This document shows, piece by piece, positions 1 through 10,885 of a DNA stretch of 64,000 bases (its first letter is position 1; each line of letters starts with the position of its first letter). Made by a program: the position numbers and the translations under genes. The notes beneath the pieces were generated by a model. That model worked only from the letters and a program-made list of their open reading frames with translations. It did no database searches and was not told the DNA's origin. This DNA comes from Chrysaora quinquecirrha (lineage: Eukaryota > Cnidaria > Scyphozoa > Semaeostomeae > Pelagiidae). The stretch is from NCBI GenBank assembly GCA_014526335.1, contig JACTAT010000003.1:601431-665430 (forward strand), read 5' to 3'.

Positions 1-2
1 AT

Positions 3-98
3 TGTGAAGCAATCTTGCAGGGGAAGAGTGAAGCAGGTGAAACTCCTTCAGCAAGTGCTGTGAAATCCAATGTTGGTTCTAAAACAACAGGCCTGTAT
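3..98 (+). pseudogene. Possible gag-pol linker remnant
   Basis: Codons from 3 to 98 read as a Ser/Glu/Lys-rich peptide that ends in TAA exactly where an AT-rich segment begins. Its place just upstream of the protease remnant fits the Gag-protease linker of the same element, but it is in a different frame from the downstream protease. No diagnostic motif is present, so this is an inference from position only. Confidence 0.25.
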
Positions 99-250
99 TA
101 ATTAATCAATGGGATGTTTCCAAATTAATCAGTTGATTAATCTGAGACTATCCCAAGGAAACAATTGCTTTTGCCTGCTCAGATGCGCAAAACGTGATTA
201 ATCTGGGATAGCATCCCGCTGTCATAGCGACGAAAGCACACCAACCGCGA
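99..250. other. AT-rich segment interrupting the 5' part of the gypsy pol
   Basis: This stretch contains ATTAATC-type words in both orientations (for example around 101-106, 126-145 and 196-204) and an in-frame TAG at 209-211. It separates the linker-like peptide from the protease active-site region, which are normally continuous. It may be a small insertion or a rearrangement; no clear termini were found. Confidence 0.3.
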
Positions 251-1120
251 TGCGATTGTTCAGGAGCTTCAATCTCTTTGCTGTCTAAAGAGAAATGGGA
301 ATGTGATTTTTCTAATAAACAGCTTGTAGCTGTTGAAGTTGTAGCCGAGACTGCAATAAATACACCAATGGGAGTTCTTGGAAAAATTACCCTTGGAGTC
401 CAAGTGGCGGATAAAGAAAAGGAGCATGAGTTTTATGTTGTTGAGAATTTGGGTTCAGAGGTAATTTTGGGTCTTGACTGGATGTTGGAAATGAAGGCGT
501 CTGTCGATTTTAATGAACAGTTATTGAAGTTTACTGATGGTACAACTGAGCCTATATTATTACAAGTCATGGGGCTGCAAAATAGGATGATAGTTGTTTT
601 GCAAGAAGATGTTGAAGTACCAGGCAGACATGAGATTGTTAGGAGAGCCTTTCTTAAAAATCCTTGTGTTTCAGAGTGCATTTTAGAGCCAAATTTTGAC
701 TTGATGGATAAAGGTGTCATGGTAGCTAGGGCCTTGGTTAAGCCTATTCAGCAGACAGTTCCAGTTCAGATTATAAACCCAGGACAGCTCCCAATAAAGC
801 TTCACAAAGGTCAAACTGTAGGACAATTGCAAGGAATAGAAATAGAGAGAGAAGACCCCGTGTTAAGTTATGATGATGGTTCTGAAAAGTTTGATTTTGA
901 TTTAAGCCACTTGCCATCAGATCAGCAGGCAAAACTGAAGGAACTTTTCAAACAATATGAAAACATCTTTGCAAGGAATATCAGTGAACTGGGGACAACA
1001 CCAAAAGCTGAGCATGTAATTGATACTGGGGGGAGCCATCAGATTAAGCAGTTGCCACGTCGTTTACCCAATGTGTTGAGAAAGGAAGTTGACAAACAAG
1101 TAGGAGATATTGCTCGATAG
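212..1120 (+). pseudogene. pol: gypsy pol, N-terminal part: retropepsin-like protease and start of RT
   Basis: The open frame after the TAG at 209 reads through the protease to the start of the RT. Around 251-283 the residues CDCSGASISLL resemble the DSGAS protease active site, but Cys stands where the catalytic Asp is expected. The second protease motif, VILGLDWM, is intact near 460-485. The segment from about 905 on, ending in QLPRRLPNVLRKEVDKQV, is the usual RT N-terminus. The frame ends at a stop at 1118-1120. The next frame continues the same protein, so a single extra T near 1107-1110 is the likely cause. No convincing initiator Met is present. Confidence 0.85.
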
Positions 1121-3761
1121 TGGAGTCATTAGGCCAAGTAAATCTCCTTGGGCTAGTCCGATTGTGTTGGTGAAGAAGAAAGACGGGACATGGAGATTTT
1201 GTGTCGATTTCAGAAAGGTGAATGATGTTACTGTGAAGGACTCATCTCCTTTACCGCAGATTAATGATTTGCTCGACACTTTGGCTGGCCAGAAATATTT
1301 CACGACGCTTGACTTGGCAAGTGGGTACTGGCAGGTGCCCATGGAAGAATCCAGTATTGAAAAGACCGCCTTTGTGATTCCAGGAGGCGGGCAGTTTGAA
1401 TTTATCAAAATGGCATTTGGCCTCACTAACGCTGTGCCCACCTTTCAGCGTCTGATGTCAAATGTGTTGGCAGGCTTATTGAATAACAAATGTCTTGTTT
1501 ATATTGATGATGTGCTAGTGGTTGGAAAAGATTTTGAAGAACATTTTGAGAATTTACAGGAGGTGTTTCATGCAATTTCAAGTGCAGGGTTGAGATTAAA
1601 GCCTTCAAAATGTTCTTTTGCCAAGAAAAGTGTTAAGTTTCTTGGATTTGAAATTTCAGATCAAGGCTTGTTACCTGATGAAGAAAAGATTCGTGCGATT
1701 CGTGATTATGTACAGCCAACAGATGAAACAAGTTTGGGAAGATTTCTGGGTTTAGCATCTTATTACAGAAGATTTGTGTCTGGCTTTAGTGAGACAGATG
1801 AATGTGATGCAGCCTTCAAGAGTTTGAAAACACAGCTAGTATCATGTCCAATTTTAGGGTTTCCATGCCTGGACAGAGAATTTATTTTGTACACTGATGC
1901 AAGCGACATGGGAGTAGGTGCCGTACTTGCTCAGAAGGACGATAATGGTGAAGAATTTGTGGTTTCTTTTGCATCGAAGGCGTTTAATGGTGCTGAGAAG
2001 AGATGGACAACGATGGAAAAGGAAGCTTTTGCTGTGGTATGGGGCTTACAGTACTTTCATGCTTTTGTTTATGGTCAGAAAGTTGTTGTCTTTACGGGTC
2101 ATAAAGCCCTACAATGGTTGAGAAATTTGAAATCAGTGAATGGAAAGCTAGCTAGATGGTTGTTGATATTGGAGCAATATGATTATGTTGTTGCACACAG
2201 GCCAGGATCTCAGATGGCTCATGTATATGCTTTGTCACGTGCACCAGTCGATTTCGTACGAGTTGAGTTCTTGAATGAGACGGAAATTGCTACAATGCAG
2301 ATTGAAGATCCTGAGATTACTGTTGCTGTTCAATGGATTCGAGATGATGCTCAGGATGCTTCATTGCCGGAGGATGCTTCAGAGAGCTTAAGGACATTGT
2401 ATAATATACGAAACTCCTTGTTTATTGTCAACGACGTGCTTTATCGAGAATGGCGTGGGAAAGATGGAATTAGGAGGTTACAGGTCGTGTTACCAAGGAA
2501 ACTCAGGGAGGAGATATTACGACGAGCTCGTGAAAACGTTGGTCACATGAGTACAGGAAAAACGTTTGGGCTAATTCAGTCGAACTATTATTGGCCAGGT
2601 TTTTATGCAGATGTTGATAAATACTCCAAGTCGTGTGATACATGCCAGAGAGGGAAGATAGTTCCCAGACCGCGTTGGCCGATGCAGCCATTGCCAGTGA
2701 TCCCAATACCATTCTACATGATAGGAGTAGACATTGTGGGCCCATTGAAACAAACGAGAAAAGGAAACAAGTATATTCTTGTTGCTATCGACTATTACAC
2801 GAAATTTACGGAAGCAATTGCGATGAAAAATCAAGAAGCCGAAACGGTTGCAAGAGCACTAGAAGAAATATTCTCAAAACACGGTTTACCTGGAGTTCTG
2901 CTTACAGATCAAGGCAGCAATTTTCAATCGAATTTAGTAAAAACAATGTGCCAAATGTTTAACATCGATCAGAGAAGAACAACTGCCTATCATCCTCAGA
3001 CAAATGGACTATGTGAGAGGTTTAATCAAACGTTGAGATCCTTATTAAGAGCAAGAGTAAATAAAGACCAAGACAATAGGGATGAAGAACTGCCACACGT
3101 GTTATTAGCATATCGAATTTCCAAGCAGGAGACAACAGGTTTCTCACCATTTCAGTTGCTTTATGGGTGTCAACGGAGGCTTTCGTTCAGCGTTTGCCCG
3201 TCAGATGGACTTCCGACACCGATACAAGGTCCAGGAAGGTACTTAGAAGATCTGAGAGATAGACATGAGGAGCTGCGTACTGCTGTATCTGAGAGACTAG
3301 AGAAAGCGCAAAAGAGACAAAAACGCGAGTATGATTTGAGATACAAAGTTGCTCGAAGTATTGAATTCCAATTCCGACTAGGTGATCTAGTGTTGCTGAA
3401 AGATAACCGAGCTAGAGGTTTGTCGCAAAAGTACATTGGACCGTTTCAGATTGTGAAGGTGATGAATGGAACCTATGAGATTCAATCATTGCGTGATAAC
3501 AAATGTAAAGTGGTGAATCATAATGCTCTGAAACATTATAATGTGGAATTACAACAAGAGGACATTAACGAAGCTGAACCTGCTCTAGAACCTGAATCCG
3601 AAGATGATTCCGTGTTTGAAGATCTCTTCATTGAACCTGTTGTACGAAGAGAGCAACCAATTCGTTTACATGAAGATCCCGAGCGAGTAATTAGACCATA
3701 CAACCTTCGGAGGAACAGAAGAGAACCAGAAAGGTATGGTGTACCTGTGTACGACTATTGA
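1110..3761 (+). pseudogene. pol: gypsy pol, main part: reverse transcriptase, RNase H, integrase
   Basis: Numbering from codon 1110, this 883-codon frame carries RT motifs SPWASPIVLVKKKDGTWRF near residue 14 and YIDD at 131-134. It continues with RNase H (TDAS with D263, E303), integrase D541, D600 and E636 with the D,D(35)E spacing, a GPF-type chromodomain-proximal module near 770 and a basic tail. Damage is visible. The RNase H TDH motif reads TGH (G330). The usual DALSR box reads YALSR. The first His of the integrase HHCC finger looks replaced by Arg. About 25 residues normally found after RRFVxGFS are missing. There is no Met at the beginning; the frame is the continuation of the upstream piece after a one-base frameshift. 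Confidence 0.93.
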
Positions 3762-3967
3762 CAATAAAATTGAAGAATGAATCGCTGAGATAAACTGCTA
3801 CATTGTGCTTTAACGGAGAAAAGAGACTCCTCAAATTTGCTTTGTATATAAATGGTTAATGGACTACAAAATTGAAGAAAATGGACAAAAAAAGAGACAG
3901 TATATTAATATTTTTATTGTTTATTATTGTTGTAGTTTATTTTTGGTAATAAGGATAAGTAGCGTTT

Positions 3968-3979
3968 AGGAGGGGGGAG
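3968..3979 (+). other. Polypurine tract of the gypsy element
   Basis: AGGAGGGGGGAG lies directly against TGTGAGGATG, the start of the 3' LTR. This is the standard plus-strand primer position in LTR retrotransposons. Confidence 0.8.
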
Positions 3980-4195
3980 TGTGAGGATGCTGCGAAGGAG
4001 AGTTTTGGAATGCGGACTCAAGCTGTTAAGAACAATTATGTTGTGAAATGAGAGAGAAGAGTTTTTGGGGAAATGACGAAGTTTTGTTGTGTTTCACGTT
4101 GGATAAAGTATAAGTTTGTTGAAGTTTTTAGTGTTAAGATATAGAATAGCAGACTTGAAGTTTCTTTATTTGTAATCAAGCCTCACGACGCCACA
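3980..4195 (+). repeat. 3' LTR of the gypsy element
   Basis: The segment begins TGTGAGGATGC right after the polypurine tract and ends CGCCACA at about 4195, giving TG...CA ends and about 216 bp. The following CAAGACACTT belongs to the R repeat. The 5' LTR is outside the window, so the end is set by the junction with R sequence and could be off by a few bases. Confidence 0.7.
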
Positions 4196-4793
4196 CAAGA
4201 CACTTAATGAAATGCGACTTAGTTATTTTCTGATTCAAAGACCAAGTACAGCAAAAAGGCAAACAGAAGAAGGTAAAGACTCACACTTCTTGAATGAAGA
4301 GGAAACTGCTATTCTGTATTATGCAAACCAACATACCACAAACTAGATAGTTAAAGGAAGAACTTTTAAATAGAATTCTTTTGTTTCCAAAGAAATTCTT
4401 TGCCTTTCCTTCTGAAAGTAAATACTCAAAAACACTATCTTCCGACAGTATAACAAAAAAGCTCTGGAATGAAACTAAAGAAGGAAAGAAAAAAAGAAGA
4501 CTGTTATTCCTTAATTCGCGTCAGTGTTTAGGTGGAAGTTGATATTTATACTTATTTCGGGAAGCCAAAGCTAAAGATGCTGAATGAAGAGGACGGAGCT
4601 ATAACGAAACTTGACTCTGATCTTAAACGAGACACTTAATGAAGTATGACTTAGATATAATCTGATTCAAAGTGCAAGTACAACAACAAGGCAATCAGAA
4701 GAAGTTAGAGACTCACAATTGTTGAATAAAGAGGAAACTGCTCTTCTGTAATATTCAATCCAACATACCACAAACTAGATATACTCAAAAAAG
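4196..4793 (+). repeat. Truncated copies of the R repeat family
   Basis: Two partial R copies lie here. The first (4196-4620) keeps the R 5' part (CTAGATAGTTAAAGG at about 4344) and the R 3' part (from TGGAATGAAACTAAAG at about 4465), but the ~1.7 kb between them in the full copies is missing, so it is an internal deletion derivative. The second (about 4625-4793) holds only the junction region. Short open stretches such as FLNEEETAILYYANQ occur in it, but they are not conserved in frame in the other copies. Confidence 0.75.
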
Positions 4794-4794
4794 T

Positions 4795-5330
4795 AAAGGT
4801 GCTCAAAAAAACCCCAAAGGGTTTTTCAACAGAGTACATATATCGAACCCCTAAAGGTGCTCCGAAAAACCCTTTCAAATGGTTCTTCAAAAAACCCTTA
4901 TCATGGGTTTTTCAAAAAACCCTCATGAAGGGGTTCGATATATGTACTCAGGGTTTTTACCAAAAGCCCTATAAAAAGGTTTTTCAGAGCACCTTTAGGG
5001 GTTTTATATCGCACCTTTAGGGGTTCGATATATGTACTCAGGGTTTTTACCAAAAACCCTATAAAAAGGTTTTTCAGAGCACCTTTAGGGGTTTTATATC
5101 GCACCTTTAGGGGTTCGATATATGTACTCAGGGTTTTTACCAGAAACCCTATAAAAAGGTTTTTCAGAGCACCTTCAGGGGTTTCATATCGCACCTTTAG
5201 GGGTTCGATATATGTACTCAGGGTTTTCTGCCAAAAACCCTAGAAAAAGGTTTTTCAGAGCACCCTCGGGGGTGTTATACCCAACCTTTTTGGGTTCGAT
5301 ATACCGGGGGTTTCACCAGAAGCCATAGAG
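4795..5330. repeat. 90-bp minisatellite with an inverted half-unit at its left end
   Basis: GGGTTCGATA starts at 4931, 5021, 5111 and 5201, an exact 90-bp period. Each unit contains GTACTCAGGGTTTTTACC, then CCTATAAAAAGG and GCACCTTTAGGGG. At 4826-4870 the same words occur in the opposite orientation, so the left edge can pair with the array. Because 90 is divisible by three, long frames with a 30-residue repeat appear on both strands, but these are a consequence of the period and not good evidence of a gene. Confidence 0.9.
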
Positions 5331-6900
5331 CAGAAGAAGGTTTTCAAGCATGAAAAGCTATTAGCTAATAACGAAAACATATATTATTTGAAATGCGTAA
5401 CATTAAAAGTTAGTAAACATATCTGCTGTTAAAACACTAAATGATTTACAATATAAATAAATATAATAGTTATAATAAGTTACAAGCACATACAGTAGTA
5501 TTTATTTCAAGGGGCAATATATCCTAGGAAAATTGGTAGTAAAATTCGTACGATTGCTGAAAAACAGAAATCTACTAGAAAGTCTTGGGTTTTAAAGGAA
5601 ATATTGTAGCCACGCTTTTAAAGACTGAAATGGCCCTGTGAAATGTCACTCGAGCTTCATAAAAAATTTGAAAAGGGGGCAAAATTTTGTTCAAAGTAGC
5701 AACTTCTCCACGCAAAATGCAGTTGACGTTGACTACGGTATCCAAATTTTAGTTAAACTTAAGTTGACAAGCAGAGATTCATAACTTTTTGTCTTTGTTG
5801 AAGTCATTTCTTCAAGTTAAAGAAAGTCTCGTCAGCCTTGATTATACTTAACGTTCAGAGTCTCTAGAAATAAGACTGAAACATTAGCACATCCAATACT
5901 TAAAAGTTTCTGTTAGCAAATCTTCAATGTGTGCTTGCATGTAAAAATCAGCGATAGTCCTACAAACACATCTTCATCTTTTAGAACTGCATTCCAATCC
6001 CAGTCCAATGCATACCTACAAAAAAAAAACAAAACACTCCTTTAGTTCAATATTTCAAATTTTAAAGACATTGCGCGCAAATTATCAATAAAGCTCTTCT
6101 GTTTTTTACCTTAGAAATTATATGATTGATACGGACTAAACATTGAAAATACATAAGTTTGTCATTCTTTAATAACTACACAGGAGAATCCCAGTATACA
6201 TAGCCATGATATAACGAATTTCCCTACTCAACGAACTGTAGAATGTCTTGTCCCTGGAATAGCTAATTCTCTACAAACAAATAAATTTTCCAGGTAGAAC
6301 GAACTCCCGACATAACGAACATTCTGGTGGTGCCCTTGCTTGTGGCATATCACAACATATAATTCAGACCCGGATTGCATGGTCAGAAAACCAAAGTCAT
6401 TTACTCTGAGCTTAATACCTTAATGTAATCTTCGAGTAACTCTCTAAGTTGTACAGCCGAAGGCTCTCCTCCCCAGGTACCAGAGCCTCTAAAGGGTCAC
6501 AGCACGGGGAGTTGAAAATAAGCAGCGAAGTGAAGAGAGCGTAAAATTTCACACAGCTCGATTCAGCAACATTCACTATCTAACTAACATAGCTGCGAGA
6601 TTTTCTTTAAAATCAAAGAATTTCTAAGAGATGCGTGTTTTTCAGCAAGCGTATTACCACATTTCTCATATTTTCCCCTCTCTTTTCCTTGTTTCTTATT
6701 TTCGACTGCCTGTGACCCTTTTAGTCTTAGGTACCCAGGGTACGGGTAACAAGGGCATGTTTCATGCTGTTTGTAACAGCGTTGGTCATTTACGATCCGA
6801 AACCCTAAGTCGAAATTTTGAGTTTAAAATGACCCAAGAGAGATTAACTTTTTAGTTTTGTAAAATTGGCGCTTTGCTGTTTGAATCCATTGAATAAGTA
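5331..6900. other. Unique-looking AT-rich region without a recognisable gene
   Basis: Apart from a weak candidate exon (5913-6015, minus strand), no coding frame of note was found. Around 6205-6325 there are words such as GATATAACGAA and CATAACGAAC like those near the ends of pogo/Tigger-type elements, but no paired termini were located. Confidence 0.5.
5913..6015 (-). CDS. Candidate terminal exon, function unknown
   Basis: On the minus strand a long T-run followed by GTAG (3' splice site, AG at 6016-6017) is followed by an open frame of 33 residues that begins YALDWDWNAVLKDEDVF and ends with TAA at 5913-5915. The composition looks protein-like and the acceptor is good. A donor-like CTAAG/GTAAAA lies upstream near 6110, but it does not join in a compatible open frame. 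The frame is short enough to be chance. Confidence 0.22.
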
Positions 6901-7014
6901 CCGTAAATCCTCGAATAAGCCCCACCTTCGAATAAGTCCCCCCATCGAATAAGCCCCCACCGAGAAATTCATTTTTGCAAATAAGCCCCTGGGGGCTTAT
7001 TCGAAGATTTACGG
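6901..7014. mobile_element. Mariner-type MITE, 114 bp
   Basis: The ends are inverted repeats CCGTAAATCCTCGAATAAGC and CCGTAAATCTTCGAATAAGC, and TA flanks both sides (6899-6900 and 7015-7016), as expected for Tc1/mariner insertions. The word TCGAATAAG(C/T)CCC is repeated three times inside. There is no coding capacity. Confidence 0.85.
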
Positions 7015-7943
7015 TAGTCTAGATAGTTAAAGGAAGAACTTTTTAATAGAATTCTTTTGTTTCAAAAGCAATTATTTGCCTTTTATTCTGAAAATAAAAA
7101 CTCAGAAACACTATCTTCTGACAGTATAACAATGAAGCTTCCATAAGATAAAAAAATTGCCGTGCAGCTAGCTATCTTGAAAGTTGATGCTTTCACAAGT
7201 AAACAAAGCATTCTCTTTAACTTGATTGTGACGTCATTATAATCATGGCAATCAGATTTCGTCACAATCAGTTTAAACCTCTAGAAATATTTAGGTTTCA
7301 AACTTTAATCCATTTTAGACGGTTGAGATCCAGCTGGATGAGTTGTTGAAATTGATATTCACCAGCCTGAAATGATATTGTTACAGGATAAGAAAGATAC
7401 TTTTACGAAAGAAAATCGCGTTGGTGCTTGAGCTCTCCTGTTTATTTTATATTGCGAAATTGTTATTCAAAGGTAAGTTGATTGTTTGGTATTCTATCTC
7501 CTATTTTATTCTTAGAATCAGATAAAACTAATTCTAGAAATTCAAAATGGGAAAAAACCTTATAAAGGTTGAATTGAGTAGAGAGTTTTCTCTTTTTTTT
7601 TAACTCGTGCTTTAAATTTACTTGTGACGGCACAAATAATGAGAAAGCAGAATAAATAAGAGCAACACTTCGGGAATGAAGTTGAAAGAGCTAATCTCGA
7701 AGAAGTAAATTTCAGATGTAAACAATGATACACGAGGAAATATGGTTTAAAGAAGAATATTTTTTCAGGAAATGAAAATACAAAGGAATATAAGCAGAAG
7801 AATTTATAAACAGAAACAAAAATAAATATCTGTGTTGAAAATGATACTCAAGGAAAGATGGGTAAAAGAAGATATATTCTTTATTGAAAATATGTGGACA
7901 ACAAACAACAAGCACATGAAATGAAAGACCAACCAGTCCTAAG

Positions 7944-8322
7944 TGTAACTTGTGGGTTCTTTGGATAGCGCGAAGGGAAGAAAGAACACGCTTAGGCCCT
8001 TAGGCCTAAGCTAAGAAATACTGCAACTTTATAAAACTGTAAGATGTGATCCAATTCAATCAAAACGAAGACTAAACTAAAATATGATTACACACAAATA
8101 TATAACACTGACTAATTAGACAACACAGCTATACATCACACAACACGTTGACAACAAAGACAAAGAAACACACATTTCCCGGAAAGGGAGTTACTTACAC
8201 CAACACGAGAACTGCACGCAAACATTGAAATCACGACAATTTACAGACGAAAGTAAAAACCAAACGAATGAATGAATATTAAAATACAAAACAAAAGTTA
8301 TTAAGAACACAGATACATTACA
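7944..8322. repeat. Solo LTR, 379 bp, with 4-bp target duplication
   Basis: The segment begins TGTAACTTG and ends ACATTACA, with TGTAA/TTACA inverted termini. TAAG flanks both sides (7940-7943 and 8323-8326). The equivalent site is uninterrupted in R copy 2 (CCTAAGTGAAC, about 10067) and copy 3 (CCTAAATGAAG, about 11796). There is no internal retrotransposon sequence, so it looks like a product of LTR-LTR recombination. The parent family was not identified. Confidence 0.8.
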
Positions 8323-8425
8323 TAAGTGAAGAAGAGAGAACAAAACCAGCAAAAGAATTTTTTTTGCTAAATACCATGTAATCAAAGAAACATTTTTACA
8401 GGAAGATCATCGTTTTTTTGATCTC

Positions 8426-8911
8426 GAAATGCAGTACAACAAAAAGATAAGAAGAAGAGTTTGTAGACAGACATTTCTTTATGGAGAAGAAAGGGCAAAG
8501 CTTGAAAGCTTGAAAAAGCGCATTTTCAAGTCTAACATGATATTTGAGGAACAATTGTTGAAGAACACTTTTGCATAATTTTATTGAAAACGTAAATAAT
8601 GCAAAGAAAGAAGCAGAAGAAATCAAATATCGACACTTCGTTTATGAGAAGAAGAGAGAACTAAGTTGTAAATTGCGAATCGTATGGCCTGGAGTAGATG
8701 TACAGAAAAAATGAGTTTCGGAAAAGTGTTGGTTTCTCTCATTGAAAAGCAACTTTGGCAAAAAAGCGAAAGGCAAACAGAATTCAATTCTAATTTTGAG
8801 ATGAAAGAAAGACAAATTTATCTTCAAAAAAAGAATGTTCAAGGCTGGAATGAAACTAAAGATGGAAAGAAAAAAAGAAGACTGTTATTCCTTAATTCGC
8901 GTCAGTGCTAG
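8426..8911 (+). pseudogene. Decayed Lys/Glu-rich reading frames in R copy 1
   Basis: The first frame reads from ATG at about 8430 through FLYGEERAKLE and stops after about 49 codons. A second frame (8684-8911) starts with ATGGCCTGG and ends QC-stop. R copy 2 keeps one longer frame over the same DNA. The pattern fits an old coding region broken differently in each copy, but it may also be purine-rich non-coding DNA. Confidence 0.3.
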
Positions 8912-9154
8912 GTGGAAGTTGATATTAATACTTATTTTTGGAAGCCAAAGCTCCACATGCTGAATGAAGAGGACGGAGCTATAACAAAACTTGACTCTTA
9001 TCTCAAACAAGACACTTAATGAAGTACGACTTAGATATAATCTGATTCAAAGTGCAAGTACAACAAAAAAGCAATCAGAAGAAGTTAAAGATTCACACTT
9101 CTAGATTGAAGAGGAAACTGCTATTCTGTAATATGCAAACCAACATACCACAAA

Positions 9155-10885
9155 CTAGATAGTTAAAGGAAGAACTTTTATATAGAATTCTTTTGTTTCA
9201 AAAGCAATTATTTGCCTTTTATTCTGAAAATGAAAGCTCAGAAACACTATCTTCTGACAGTATAACAAAGAAGCTCCCATAAGATAAAAAAGTTGCCGTG
9301 CAGCTAGCTATCTTGAAAGTTGATGCTTTCACAAGTAAACAAAGCATTCTCTTTAACTTGATTGTGACGTCATTATAATCATGGCAATCAGATTTCGTCA
9401 CAATCAGTTTAAACCTCTAGAAATATTTAGGTTTCAAACTTTAATCCATTTTAGACAGTTGAGATCCAGCTGGATGAGTTGTTGAAGTTGATATTCACCA
9501 GCCTGAAATGATAGCATTACAGCATAAGAAAGATGCTTTTACGAAAGAAAATCGCGTTGGTGCTTCAGCTCTCCTAATTATTTGATATTGCAAATTTATC
9601 ATTCAAAGGTTAGTTGATTGTTTGATATTCTATCTCCTATTTTATTCTTAGAATCAGATAAAACTAATTCTAGAAATTCAAAATGGGAAATACCTTATAA
9701 AGTTTGAATTGAGTAGAGAGTTTATCTTTTTTTATATCATGCTTTAAATTCCGTGCCACGGCACAGCTAATAAGAAAGCATAATAAATTAGACCAACACA
9801 TCTAGTGAATTTGAAAGAGCTAATCTCGAAGAAGTAAATTTCAGATGTAAACAATGATACACGAGGAAATATGGTTTAAAGAAGAATATTTTTTCTGGAA
9901 ATTAAAATACAAAGGAATATAAGAAGAAGAATTTATAAACAGAAACAAAAATAAATATCTGGGTTGAAAATGATACTCAAGAAAAGATGGGTAAAAGAAG
10001 ATATATTCCTTATTGAAAATATGTGGGCAAGAAACAACAAGCACATGAAATGAAAGACCAACCAGTCCTAAGTGAACAAAAGAGAATAAAACCAGCAAAA
10101 GAATTTTTTTTCCTAAATATCATGTATTCAAAGAAAGATTTTTTCTAGAAGATTATGGTTTTTTTTCATCTCGAAATGCAGTACAATAAAAAGATGAGAA
10201 GAATAGTTTATAGACAGACATTTCTTTATGGAGAAGAAAGGGCAAAGCTTGAAAACATGAAAAAGCGCATTTTCAAGTCTAACATGATACTTGAGGAACA
10301 ATTGTTGAAGAACAATTTTCTTCATTTTATTGAAAATATAGGTACAGTAAAGAAAGAAGCAGAAGAAATCAAATATCGACACTTCGTTTATAAGAAGAAA
10401 ATAAAACTAAATGGTAAAATGCGAATCGCATGGCCGGAGTAGATGTACAGAAAAATGATTTTCGGAAAATTGTTGGTTTCTCTCATTGAAAAGCAACTTT
10501 TGCAAAAAAGCAAAAGGCAAGCAGAATTCATTAAAATTTCGACATGAAAGAAAGATACATTTATCTTGAAAAAAAAAGAATGTTTAAGGCTGAAATGAAA
10601 CTAAAGAAAGAAAGATAAAAAGAAGGCTGGTAATTTCTTAATTCGCGTCAGTGTATAGGTGGAAGTTGATATTAATACTTACTCCTTTTGCTAAGAGAAG
10701 AGGACGGAGCTAACACAACATGACTCTGATCTTAAACAAGACACTTAATGAAATACAACTTAGTTATTTTCTGATTTAAAGTGCAAGTACAGCAAAACGG
10801 CAAACAGAAAAAGTTAAAGACTCACACTTCTAGATTGAAGAGGAAAATGCTATTATGTTATATGCAAACCAACATACCACAAACT
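9155..10885 (+). repeat. R repeat copy 2
   Basis: This copy is collinear with R copy 1 without the solo LTR. It includes a perfect TGACGTCA at 9365-9372, the purine-rich middle and the conserved 3' part. It supplies the pre-insertion site for the LTR in copy 1. Confidence 0.8.
10155..10442 (+). CDS. Lys/Glu-rich 95-codon ORF in R copy 2, possibly the coding remnant of the R element
   Basis: The frame starts with ATG at 10155 and ends at TAG at 10440-10442. It is rich in Lys, Arg and Glu, with a likely helical middle (EERAKLENMKKRIFKSNMI). R copies 1 and 3 carry the same DNA with frameshifts or stops, so no copy except this one keeps the frame. No family was recognised. It could be the last trace of a gene carried by R, or simply a purine-rich repeat read in a lucky frame. 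No splice signals or promoter were identified. Confidence 0.3.
   Translation: MVFFHLEMQYNKKMRRIVYRQTFLYGEERAKLENMKKRIFKSNMILEEQLLKNNFLHFIENIGTVKKEAEEIKYRHFVYKKKIKLNGKMRIAWPE

Larger units (their letters stand above)
3..4195 (+). mobile_element. Ty3/gypsy LTR retrotransposon, 5' end outside window, decayed
   Basis: The order protease end, reverse transcriptase, RNase H, integrase, polypurine tract and 3' LTR is that of Ty3/gypsy elements. The 5' LTR and most of gag are not in the window. The stretch 3762-3967 between pol and the polypurine tract holds no ORF and looks like 3' untranslated sequence. The element is dead: a frameshift splits pol near 1110, the RNase H and zinc-finger residues are altered, and part of the RT-RNase H connection is missing. 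The DNA just beyond the 3' LTR (4196 on) matches the R repeat family, so the element sits inside an R copy. Confidence 0.9.
7017..9154 (+). repeat. R repeat copy 1 (contains a solo LTR)
   Basis: The copy starts at CTAGATAGTTAAAGGAAG and runs to the next CTAGATAG at about 9155. It is collinear with copies 2 and 3: a 5' part with a perfect TGACGTCA (7229-7236), a purine-rich middle with decayed Lys/Glu-rich frames (about 8426-8911), and a 3' part ending CAAGACACTTAATGAAG. It is longer than the others because of the LTR at 7944-8322. The family was not recognised. Confidence 0.8.

Noticed and set aside
4799..5194. ORFs with a 30-residue repeat on both strands
   Set aside because: They are explained by the 90-bp period. 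No start context, family or splice signal supports them.
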